Numbered from the stretch's first letter, positions 1 to 5,061 are shown. The stretch: DNA of 6,130 bases from an uncultured Clostridiaceae bacterium (GCA_958417695.1 CATZDQ010000102.1:1-6130); one strand, 5' to 3'. Numbers and translations: made by a program. The notes: a model not told the origin generated them from the letters alone.

Positions 1-194
1 ACGCCAGTACCTACGGCTACAGCGGCAGCAGGTGTAGATAATTTAATGAGCCAATCTTCAATAGTTTCAAAAGCTTTATTTAATTTACTAATTAATTCAG
101 GTTCTCCCCATGCAAAGCAAAAAGTAGAAAATAAAAAAATAAATAAAATAGAAAAAATAAAAATACTAAAAAAATAAAAAATAGATTTATGCAT
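1..194 (-). CDS. Secreted pilin-like small protein of a type IV secretion operon (partial, 3' end outside the window)
   Basis: Only the first 64 codons are present; the gene runs off the left edge. It starts at an ATG placed 7 bases after a perfect AGGAGG, 18 bases after the stop of the VirD4-like gene, so it is almost certainly co-transcribed with it. Residues 4-24 are a very hydrophobic, Phe/Ile-rich signal helix, and FCFA-W at 25-29 is a plausible signal peptidase site. The mature part starts with a short charged amphipathic stretch (about 30-51, containing IEDWLIKL) and then enters an Ala/Gly-rich hydrophobic stretch (STPAAAVAVGTG). A signal peptide, a short polar segment and then a small-residue membrane helix is the layout of VirB2/TrbC-type pilins, and the position beside a coupling ATPase fits. 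The pilin assignment is an inference from layout and context; a generic small conjugation membrane protein is the alternative. Confidence 0.6.
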   Translation of the reverse strand, partial: MHKSIFYFFSIFIFSILFIFLFSTFCFAWGEPELISKLNKAFETIEDWLIKLSTPAAAVAVGTG

Positions 195-212
195 AATTAG
201 GCCTCCTAATAA

Positions 213-1922
213 TTATTTAAAAAAGGGAATTAAATTCAATTTTTGTGGTTTTATAATTTTAGAACCATCGGAAAGAAAACTAAGACAAGTAAAAGTTTCT
301 AGTTCCTGTGTAAAAAAGTGTGTATCAAAAATAAATTCAGATTGAAAATAAGTATTATAAGATTCAGACATGTTAGAACCGTTAGAATGGAAAGAATTAA
401 ATAAATAATTGTATTTTGTTTCTTTAGCATTCTCAGAAATGGTATTAGAAATTTTTTTCTTTTCCTCTTTTCCAATTTGTTTTTGGATGCATTCAATGGT
501 ATATAAGTCATCTGTACGAAACCATAATTTGTTAACTAAATTTTGAATAATGACTTTTACATTAGAATCTTTTGGAAGAGCATTTAGTAAAGAGGTATAA
601 CTTTGTGTAGCAACTATATTTATACATTTAGCTTCTCTACTTTGAGCAAAAAAATCAGCATCATTTGTAGTGACATATTCATGATATTCATCACATATAA
701 AACAAACTGGACGATTAGAGGTAGAAAAACTAGTAAGACGTTCTATTACTTCTGTTTGAAAATCTAACTTTAAATAAGCAGCTATAACTTTAGCTAAGTT
801 TTTATAATGAGCAATATTCATATTTAAAACTACAATTTTACCAGAAGAAATTACTTCAGAGAAACCTAAAAAATTTAAATCTTCTAAACAAGAACAAAAA
901 ACATTTTTTACATGATAGTCAGAAATAAAAATATTTGTAATGCGAGTAATTTCCGACTTTAAAATGGAAAGTGTTCGAGCATCTAATTGATGGTATTCTT
1001 TTTCGAAAAAAGTAAGCGCAGATAATAATTCATAGGTATCTTGTTTGGAAAAGGTATTTTGTAAAAAAAGTTCGCGTAAAATTTCTAATTTTTCTTGATA
1101 ATAGTCCGGAAAAGTAATTAGACGATGTAATTCCTCAAAAGTAACATATCCATGGTTATAGAAACGACATAATTTGATAGCTTCTGCTAAGATAATTTCG
1201 GCTGTATCCAACCAAAAAGGTTCCGTTTGGTTAGGAGAAAATAATAATAAGATAGTTTTTAATCGATTGGCTAAAACAGATGCTTTTAAATTAGGTTTAT
1301 GCAAGGGATTATAATGAAATTTTCCAGATAAATCTAAAAGAATGATATCTTCTAATCTATGATATAAGGTTGCGTATTGTAAAACTTGTTTGTAGTAATT
1401 ACCTTTCACATCTAGAATTAACATACCAATTTTGGAATCTGCATCATTAGCATGATAAGATAATAGTTGTTTTGTAAAAGGATATAAAGCACTGCTGGTC
1501 TTGCCAGAGCCAATAGTACCTGTAATCAACATATTTTGATATAAACTTTTTTCTGGAATACTAAGCATATGATGATTCCTATCAAAACCAATTTTTAAAG
1601 TTAAACGATTAGAATCCAAAGGTGGAGCATGTATAGCATTTTGCAAATGTTTTTTATGAGAAGAAAGATAATAATTAAAAAATTTTGAACAAATCAAAAA
1701 ATAACAGATAAAATGAGTGGAAATAGTAGAGACTATGAATATATTTTTGATACAATTCCAAAGAAATGGTTGTTCTACGCAAATGTCAAAGGGGCGAAAA
1801 CTATAAGGAAATATAAGTGTATTAGCATGAAGGACGGGAGCAAACATAGAGAATAACCAGGTAGAGGAAAGCAAGCTCAAAAACATAGAAACAATAGAAC
1901 TAAAAAATAATTTTTTAATCAT
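213..1922 (-). CDS. VirD4/TraG-like type IV secretion coupling ATPase
   Basis: The 569-residue product has two N-terminal membrane helices (about 4-30 and 57-80) followed by a cytosolic ATPase. Walker A is GTIGSGKT at 135-142, within NMLITGTIGSGKTSS. Walker B is VCFICDE at 406-412, and ATQSYTSLL (438-446) is the downstream Gln motif typical of VirD4/TraD/TraG/FtsK-like motors. ILDVKGNY (169-176) and GKIVVLNMNI (361-370) also match this group. Such proteins sit at the inner membrane and hand DNA or protein substrates to a type IV secretion channel. The length is close to that of compact Gram-positive coupling proteins. The ATG has AAGGAAGA about 6 bases upstream and lies inside the end of the preceding small gene, which suggests translational coupling. 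Whether the system still conjugates, or exports proteins, cannot be told: no relaxase, VirB4 or integrase lies in the window. Confidence 0.9.
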   Translation of the reverse strand: MIKKLFFSSIVSMFLSLLSSTWLFSMFAPVLHANTLIFPYSFRPFDICVEQPFLWNCIKNIFIVSTISTHFICYFLICSKFFNYYLSSHKKHLQNAIHAPPLDSNRLTLKIGFDRNHHMLSIPEKSLYQNMLITGTIGSGKTSSALYPFTKQLLSYHANDADSKIGMLILDVKGNYYKQVLQYATLYHRLEDIILLDLSGKFHYNPLHKPNLKASVLANRLKTILLLFSPNQTEPFWLDTAEIILAEAIKLCRFYNHGYVTFEELHRLITFPDYYQEKLEILRELFLQNTFSKQDTYELLSALTFFEKEYHQLDARTLSILKSEITRITNIFISDYHVKNVFCSCLEDLNFLGFSEVISSGKIVVLNMNIAHYKNLAKVIAAYLKLDFQTEVIERLTSFSTSNRPVCFICDEYHEYVTTNDADFFAQSREAKCINIVATQSYTSLLNALPKDSNVKVIIQNLVNKLWFRTDDLYTIECIQKQIGKEEKKKISNTISENAKETKYNYLFNSFHSNGSNMSESYNTYFQSEFIFDTHFFTQELETFTCLSFLSDGSKIIKPQKLNLIPFFK

Positions 1923-2067
1923 GAAACATCTTCCTTTTTTTATTTAATTTAGAACCTTGTAAATGGTGGAAAAAATATAGTTCAAAAAGACTATAGATGG
2001 TATAAAAAGTAATGAAAAAATGAATAATAAGAATAATAAAAAAATAAGACAATAGAGAAGAATTCAT
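1915..2067 (-). CDS. 50-residue single-helix membrane protein, first gene of the secretion operon
   Basis: I translated this small frame by hand. It starts at an ATG preceded by AAAGGAG with a 6-base gap and encodes MNSSLLSYFFIILIIHFFIT, then a further 30 residues ending KKRKMFHD. Residues about 5-33 form one long hydrophobic helix rich in Phe, Ile, Leu and Tyr; the tail (about 37-48) is basic (GSKLNKKRKMFH), so an inside C-terminus is likely. Its stop codon overlaps the start of the VirD4-like gene by 8 bases, a classic coupling arrangement, and a good promoter lies immediately upstream. I do not recognise the family. A small membrane partner of the coupling ATPase is a reasonable guess from position only. 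Size and AT-richness mean it could be missed by automatic annotation; the ribosome site and overlap argue that it is real. Confidence 0.7.
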   Translation of the reverse strand: MNSSLLSYFFIILIIHFFITFYTIYSLFELYFFHHLQGSKLNKKRKMFHD

Positions 2068-2089
2068 AAACAGCTCCTTTTGTGGTGAC

Positions 2090-2118
2090 ATAATACAACG
2101 AATTTTAAATTTTGTCTA
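2090..2118 (-). promoter_or_regulatory. Promoter of the secretion operon
   Basis: On the minus strand TAGACA (2118-2113) is separated by 17 bases from TATTAT (2095-2090), one mismatch from consensus in each box. The predicted transcript starts near 2083 and leaves a leader of only about 16 bases before the small membrane gene at 2067. It faces away from the promoter of the DUF1858 gene. Confidence 0.7.
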
Positions 2119-2136
2119 TACTTTTTTTGAAAAATA

Positions 2137-2145
2137 TGGTAGAAT
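2137..2145 (+). promoter_or_regulatory. Extended -10 promoter of the DUF1858 gene
   Basis: TGGTAGAAT is an extended -10 element (TGn plus TAGAAT). No good -35 box lies at 17 bases; TTGTCT at 2112-2117 is 22 bases away and overlaps the -35 of the opposing promoter, so the two divergent promoters are nearly back to back and could compete. The start would fall near 2152. A nearly identical 20-base block precedes the VanW gene at 4980. Confidence 0.6.
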
Positions 2146-2152
2146 GACAAAG

Positions 2153-2190
2153 GTTCTTATAAAAAGACAAAACTTGACAGATATAAGAAC
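2153..2190 (+). repeat. 9-bp perfect inverted repeat at the predicted mRNA start of the DUF1858 gene
   Basis: GTTCTTATA (2153-2161) and TATAAGAAC (2182-2190) are exact reverse complements with a 20-base spacer; a G-U pair can extend the stem outward by one. With the predicted start near 2152 the RNA would open directly with this stem, which ends 13 bases before the ribosome site. It could be a 5'-end stabilising hairpin, or at the DNA level an operator for a dimeric regulator. The spacer holds TTGACA (2174-2179), but no -10 lies at the right distance from it. Confidence 0.5.
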
Positions 2191-2216
2191 TAGCATAATG
2201 GAAAGGAAGGAAAGAA

Positions 2217-2402
2217 ATGAATTTTAATAAAGACACGAAAATAGGAGAAATTTTAGAGAAGGCTCCTGAAAAAGCAGAAATATTATTAAATGCAGGAATG
2301 CATTGTCTAGGTTGTCCAGCATCACAAGAAGAGACTTTAGAAGAAGCTTGTGATGTACATGGAATAGATGTAGAAGCTCTTGTAGAACAACTAAATGCCT
2401 AA
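2217..2402 (+). CDS. DUF1858-domain CxxC protein (hybrid-cluster-protein-associated redox domain family)
   Basis: The 61-residue protein is one DUF1858 domain from end to end. It opens with DTKIGEILEKAPEKAEILLNAGMHCLGCPAS, in which Cys30 and Cys33 form the CxxC pair (MHCLGCP), followed by ETLEEACDVHGID with a third Cys at 45. This is the signature of small proteins named for their association with hybrid cluster (prismane) proteins and proposed to be redox-active or metal/cluster-binding; the true role is unsettled. The length is normal for stand-alone members. The ATG follows AAGGAAGG with a short gap. It has its own promoter and no partner gene: no hybrid cluster protein or sulfur-transfer gene is visible, so the context gives no function. 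It is probably cytosolic, as no signal or membrane segment is present. Confidence 0.88.
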   Translation: MNFNKDTKIGEILEKAPEKAEILLNAGMHCLGCPASQEETLEEACDVHGIDVEALVEQLNA

Positions 2403-2412
2403 AAATAGTAAA

Positions 2413-2456
2413 ATTTTATAAAAAAATCACAAAAAATGCACATTTTTTTATAAAAT
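2413..2456 (+). terminator. All-A/T hairpin, probable terminator after the DUF1858 gene
   Basis: A perfect 15-bp inverted repeat made only of A and T (2413-2427 with 2442-2456) encloses a 14-base loop, starting 10 bases after the stop codon and ending 3 bases before the tRNA promoter. Its right arm contains seven T in a row. It lacks the GC-rich stem base of a classical intrinsic terminator, so termination efficiency is uncertain; its position between two units supports the role. Confidence 0.5.
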
Positions 2457-2459
2457 AGA

Positions 2460-2488
2460 TTGACAAATACAAAAAAAGATAGTAAACT
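2460..2488 (+). promoter_or_regulatory. Promoter of the tRNA operon
   Basis: A perfect TTGACA (2460-2465) and TAAACT (2483-2488) are separated by exactly 17 bases. The expected start is near 2495, about 27 bases before the first tRNA. A full-consensus -35 box suits a strongly expressed stable-RNA operon. Confidence 0.75.
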
Positions 2489-2496
2489 ATATAAGC

Positions 2497-2515
2497 AGTC
2501 GCGATTATTGCGACT
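2497..2515 (+). other. Leader hairpin upstream of tRNA-Lys
   Basis: AGTCGC (2497-2502) pairs with GCGACT (2510-2515) around a 7-base loop, extendable inward by a G-U pair. It lies at the start of the predicted primary transcript and ends 6 bases before the mature tRNA-Lys. A role in tRNA 5' maturation or leader stability is possible; the sequence alone does not decide. Confidence 0.5.
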
Positions 2516-2521
2516 CTACTT

Positions 2522-2597
2522 GGGTCATTAGCTCAGGTGGTAGAGCACTTGACTTTTAATCAAGTTGTCCGCGGTTCGAGTCCGCGATGGCTCACCA
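2522..2597 (+). tRNA. tRNA-Lys (anticodon UUU)
   Basis: This is a 76-base cloverleaf. The 7-bp acceptor stem GGGTCAT/ATGGCTC contains two G-U pairs, and the D arm contains AGCTCAGGTGGTAGAGC. The anticodon stem CTTGA/TCAAG carries loop CTTTTAA, so anticodon TTT at 2555-2557. The T arm has GGTTCGAGTCC. Discriminator A and CCA are encoded. It is the first gene of a three-tRNA operon. Confidence 0.97.
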
Positions 2598-2602
2598 ATT
2601 AG

Positions 2603-2631
2603 CAAGGATTTAGAAAAGCTCTAAATCCTTG
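2603..2631 (+). other. 12-bp perfect hairpin between tRNA-Lys and tRNA-Glu
   Basis: CAAGGATTTAGA (2603-2614) pairs perfectly with TCTAAATCCTTG (2620-2631) around the 5-base loop AAAGC. It starts 5 bases after the CCA of tRNA-Lys. A T-run (2637-2641) follows only after GCAAA, so the element looks like a weak or displaced terminator, or a processing stem. No promoter fits between it and tRNA-Glu, so Glu and Thr seem to depend on read-through. Confidence 0.6.
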
Positions 2632-2643
2632 GCAAATTTTTAT

Positions 2644-2718
2644 GGCCCCGTGGTCAAGCGGTTAAGACATCGCCCTTTCACGGCGGAGACATGGGTTCGA
2701 TTCCCGTCGGGGTCACCA
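2644..2718 (+). tRNA. tRNA-Glu (anticodon UUC)
   Basis: This is a 75-base cloverleaf with acceptor stem GGCCCCG/CGGGGTC. Anticodon stem CGCC/GGCG encloses loop CTTTCAC, giving anticodon TTC at 2677-2679. The T arm has GGGTTCGATTCCC, and discriminator A with CCA is encoded. It is separated from the next tRNA by only 9 bases. Confidence 0.97.
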
Positions 2719-2727
2719 ATTTTATTT

Positions 2728-2803
<76 letters not shown>

Positions 2804-2809
2804 TAACTT

Positions 2810-2844
2810 AAAACCAGGTTTTCCATAGGATTGCCTGGTTTTTT
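2810..2844 (+). terminator. Intrinsic terminator of the tRNA operon
   Basis: AAAACCAGG (2810-2818) pairs with CCTGGTTTT (2834-2842), and the right arm runs into six consecutive T (2839-2844). The loop can form a small inner TCC/GGA stem. It is a textbook rho-independent terminator directly after tRNA-Thr. Confidence 0.88.
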
Positions 2845-2861
2845 GTATATTTAAATAGAAA

Positions 2862-2891
2862 TTGACAAAATACTGGAAAAAAAGGTACAAT
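2862..2891 (+). promoter_or_regulatory. Promoter of the SDR gene
   Basis: A perfect TTGACA (2862-2867) is followed after 18 bases by TACAAT (2886-2891). The ribosome site AGGAG (2901-2905) lies 9 bases before the ATG at 2915, so the leader is very short. Confidence 0.75.
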
Positions 2892-2914
2892 AAAGAAAAA
2901 AGGAGATAAGAGAT

Positions 2915-3644
2915 ATGTCAAAAGTTGTTATTGTAACAGGTGGATCTAGGGGAATTGGTAAATCAATAGTGGAAACATTAGCCAAAGAAAGATATCAAGT
3001 AATTTTAAATTATTATCATTCTGAACAACAGGCAAAGCAAATACAAGAAGAATTAAAACAAAAAGGCTTTCTAATAGAAATCTATCAAGCGGATATTTCT
3101 AAGCAGGAAGAAGTTAATCAAATGATAGAAGATATAGAAAAAAAGTATAAGAAAATAGATGTATTAATTAACAATGCTGGAATTGATCAATTTAAATTAT
3201 TTACAGAAATTACAAAAGAAGATTGGTATACTATGTTAGATACAAACTTAACAGCAGCTTTTTATACTTCTCAAAAAGTAGCTCAGAAAATGATAGCACA
3301 AAAGGAAGGCTGTATTATTAATATTTCTTCTATATGGGGAATAACAGGAGCCTCTTGTGAAGTGCACTATTGTGTATCTAAAGCGCGGTTTAGATGGAAT
3401 GACGAAATCTTTAGCAAAGGAATTAGGACCATCCAATATACGAGTAAATAGTATTGCACCAGGGATTATTCATACTAGAATGAACGAAAGGTTAACGCCT
3501 GAAGAGATAGAAATGGTAAAAGCCAATATACCATTAGGAAGAATAGGAGAACCGGAATCTATCGCTAATTGCATAAAATGGCTAATAGAGGATGACTATA
3601 CAACAGGTCAAGTAATTTCTATTAATGGAGGTTGGTATATATAA
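2915..3644 (+). pseudogene. Short-chain dehydrogenase/reductase (FabG-like), interrupted by a +1 frameshift
   Basis: The frame from ATG 2915 encodes a classical SDR: TGGSRGIG at 8-15 for NAD(P) binding, Asp60, NNAG at 86-89, NLTAAF with Asn111, and the catalytic Ser139, Tyr152 and Lys156 (HYCVSKA). Right after Ala157 it leaves the family pattern and stops at 3451. The other frame carries the expected continuation, GLDGMTKSLAKELG, IRVNSIAPG and the C-terminal GQVISINGG, to the stop at 3644. One surplus base within 3383-3386 (GCGC) explains this; removing it gives about 242 residues, the normal length. The WGITGASCEVHY block resembles SDRs annotated in Firmicutes as FabG-like or as the YmfI-type EF-P 5-aminopentanone reductase, so the substrate is uncertain. 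All other parts look intact, so a recent mutation or a sequencing/assembly error is more likely than old decay. The truncated 178-residue product would lack the C-terminal part of the fold. Confidence 0.85.
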
Positions 3645-3646
3645 TG

Positions 3647-3678
3647 AAGAACAGCTTATCATATATAAGCTGTTCTTT
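3647..3678 (+). terminator. Hairpin terminator between convergent genes
   Basis: AAGAACAGCTTAT (3647-3659) pairs perfectly with ATAAGCTGTTCTT (3665-3677) around a 5-base loop. It starts 2 bases after the SDR stop and lies 5 bases from the stop of the opposing gene, so it probably serves both directions. The T-tract is short and broken on both sides. Confidence 0.65.
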
Positions 3679-3682
3679 ATAT

Positions 3683-4162
3683 TTAATCTGTTACTTTTCT
3701 CTTATAATTTCCAGAAATAATTTTAGGGATATAGGTAATTAACTTATAGACCGCTAATCGAATTTTTTTACTCCAAATATAACTTTTTCTTAAACCTTTA
3801 TGCATTGCCATACCTGTTTCTGGAGTTGCAATTAAAGAAAGTGATGGTTCTTCTAATTCTACTTCAACTTTTTCAATAGGAAAAGCAAAGTTTTGACCAA
3901 AACAATTATCCCATTCTCCATTTTCATTTTTAAAACATAGGTTTAAAGATTCATTTTCTCCTAAACCAATTTCACATTGAAAACCAAGATCTGTTTTTTC
4001 CATTTTTATATCCTGTGCATTTTCCCAACTTGGTCCAAATCCATAATGTAAATAGACTTCGGTCGAGTTAATTTGAAATAAATAACCGACATAAGAAATC
4101 TTTACAGTTGAATTTTGTGTAAGTTTATCTGTATTAAAAAATATATTTTTAACTAATTCCAT
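3683..4162 (-). CDS. Starch-binding-module-like protein (CBM25/CBM53 type) with a basic C-terminal tail
   Basis: The product has 159 residues. Residues about 14-95 resemble the starch/glycogen-binding modules CBM25/CBM53. The pattern includes STVKISYVGYLFQINSTEVYLHYGFGPSWEN, with aromatic residues suited to sugar stacking, then a DIKMEKTDLGFQCEI strand pair and LNLCFKNENGEWDNCFGQNF. After an acidic linker (about 97-108) comes a basic, aromatic tail (about 118-159, KGLRKSYIWSKKIRLAVYKLITYIPKIISGNYKRK) that could form an amphipathic helix. No signal peptide, membrane helix or catalytic domain is seen, so it would stay in the cytosol, perhaps on glycogen or at the membrane face. The ATG follows AAGGAG at 8-9 bases. 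The family assignment is from memory of the pattern; the role and ligand are inferred. It has its own promoter and does not depend on the upstream regulator gene. Confidence 0.75.
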   Translation of the reverse strand: MELVKNIFFNTDKLTQNSTVKISYVGYLFQINSTEVYLHYGFGPSWENAQDIKMEKTDLGFQCEIGLGENESLNLCFKNENGEWDNCFGQNFAFPIEKVEVELEEPSLSLIATPETGMAMHKGLRKSYIWSKKIRLAVYKLITYIPKIISGNYKRKVTD

Positions 4163-4200
4163 GAATCTCTCTCCTTAAAATTTTATCTTTTGCAATACCT

Positions 4201-4229
4201 ATTATAGTATTAAAATTTGTAATATTCAA
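4201..4229 (-). promoter_or_regulatory. Promoter of the starch-binding-like gene
   Basis: On the minus strand TTGAAT (4229-4224) is followed after exactly 17 bases by a perfect TATAAT (4206-4201). The expected start near 4194 gives a leader of about 32 bases. Confidence 0.75.
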
Positions 4230-4233
4230 GTGG

Positions 4234-4256
4234 TTTTTGATATTTTTTATCAAAAA
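4234..4256. repeat. A/T-rich 9-bp inverted repeat between two minus-strand genes
   Basis: TTTTTGATA (4234-4242) and TATCAAAAA (4248-4256) are exact reverse complements with a 5-base T spacer. It lies 10 bases after the XRE/S24 gene stop (reading leftwards) and 4 bases upstream of the -35 box of the next gene. It could be a weak terminator for the regulator gene or a binding site controlling the downstream promoter; both are inferences. Confidence 0.45.
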
Positions 4257-4266
4257 ATGGTAAATT

Positions 4267-4842
4267 TTATTTGGAAGGATTTAAAACTTTACCAATGATA
4301 GTAAAATTATCATTCTCAGATAAATCAATATCTGAATAAGCTTTATTATCACAACGCAAAACTAATTTATCTTTACGAATAATAAATCTTCTAATTAATA
4401 ATTGACCATTTAACTCAAATAGACCAATATCCTTATTATCCAAAAGCGTATTTAATTCTACAAAGCCATAACTACCCTTTAGAAAAAACGGTTCCATAGT
4501 ATCATCTGGTATTTTTACAGCAATAGAAGCATTTGGAATGTTAGATGGACATTCTATAAAATTATCTAAACAATCTACAGCTAATACTTTATTATAAGAA
4601 ATATGATTACTCCATTTATATCGTTTATGCTCATCTGTAATTTCTTTATCATAGGCGTACATGAGTGGCTGACAAGGTACATCTAAAGCTTTACAAATAC
4701 TTCTTAAAGCCTTGTGACTCGGATGTCTTTCGCCTTTTTCAATATGAGACAAATGCCCAATATTTATGCCAGTCTTCTTAGCTACATCTACTTTTGTAAT
4801 ATGTTTTTCTTTTCTGATCTTGGAAATCATACTTCCTAACAT
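4267..4842 (-). CDS. XRE-family regulator with S24/LexA-like C-terminal domain, catalytic dyad apparently lost
   Basis: The 191-residue protein has an N-terminal helix-turn-helix (about 6-60; DVAKKTGINIGHLSHIEKGERHPS) of the XRE/Cro-CI type, a linker, and a C-terminal fold resembling S24 peptidases (about 105-187). In that family a Ser in G-D-S-M-x-P and a Lys in a v-K-R-l strand carry out self-cleavage of LexA/CI repressors. Here the matching segments read PDDTMEP (112-118) and LLIRRF (148-153), so Ser is Thr115 and Lys is Arg151. Self-cleavage is therefore doubtful, and the domain may serve for dimerisation or ligand sensing. I chose the ATG at 4842 because AAAGAGG lies 8 bases upstream; a TTG seven codons earlier keeps the frame open but has no ribosome site. 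Targets are unknown; the neighbours on both sides have their own promoters and are candidates. Confidence 0.87.
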   Translation of the reverse strand: MLGSMISKIRKEKHITKVDVAKKTGINIGHLSHIEKGERHPSHKALRSICKALDVPCQPLMYAYDKEITDEHKRYKWSNHISYNKVLAVDCLDNFIECPSNIPNASIAVKIPDDTMEPFFLKGSYGFVELNTLLDNKDIGLFELNGQLLIRRFIIRKDKLVLRCDNKAYSDIDLSENDNFTIIGKVLNPSK

Positions 4843-4874
4843 AAAATCTACCTCTTTCGCCAATATTTTTAATC

Positions 4875-4903
4875 ATTATATATAAAAAAAGAAAGTTTGT
4901 CCA
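4875..4903 (-). promoter_or_regulatory. Promoter of the XRE/S24 regulator gene
   Basis: On the minus strand TGGACA (4903-4898) is followed after 17 bases by a perfect TATAAT (4880-4875). The start near 4868 leaves a leader of about 26 bases to the ATG at 4842 and places the in-frame TTG (4863-4861) only about 5 bases into the mRNA, further support for the ATG start. Confidence 0.72.
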
Positions 4904-4965
4904 TAAATACAAGGAAAAAAACAAAAAAATTAAGAAAAAGGTCAAATAATAGAAAAAAGAATAGA

Positions 4966-4994
4966 TTGTAAAACTAAAAAAAATATGGTAGGAT
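4966..4994 (+). promoter_or_regulatory. Promoter of the VanW-family gene
   Basis: TTGTAA (4966-4971) is followed after 17 bases by TAGGAT (4989-4994), with an extended TG at 4986-4987. The start near 5001 gives a leader of about 60 bases. The surrounding 20 bases match the DUF1858 promoter at 18 positions. Confidence 0.65.
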
Positions 4995-5061
4995 GATAAT
5001 AGGAAACAAATGACAAACATATAAATAACTATAAAAATATAAACAAAAGAGAGGAAGAAAG

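Noticed and set aside
299..511. Minus-strand 70-codon open frame
   Set aside because: It lies entirely within the VirD4-like gene in another frame, has no ribosome site and reads as low-complexity hydrophobic residues caused by AT-rich DNA.
2174..2199. Second promoter for the DUF1858 gene (TTGACA with CATAAT)
   Set aside because: The spacing between the two boxes is only 14 bases, too short for a normal sigma-70-type promoter.
3248..3436. Minus-strand 62-codon open frame
   Set aside because: It is antisense to the core of the SDR gene, whose motifs clearly own this DNA.
4843..4863. TTG start seven codons upstream for the XRE/S24 regulator
   Set aside because: No ribosome site precedes it and it would lie almost at the predicted mRNA start, whereas the ATG at 4842 has AAAGAGG at 8 bases.
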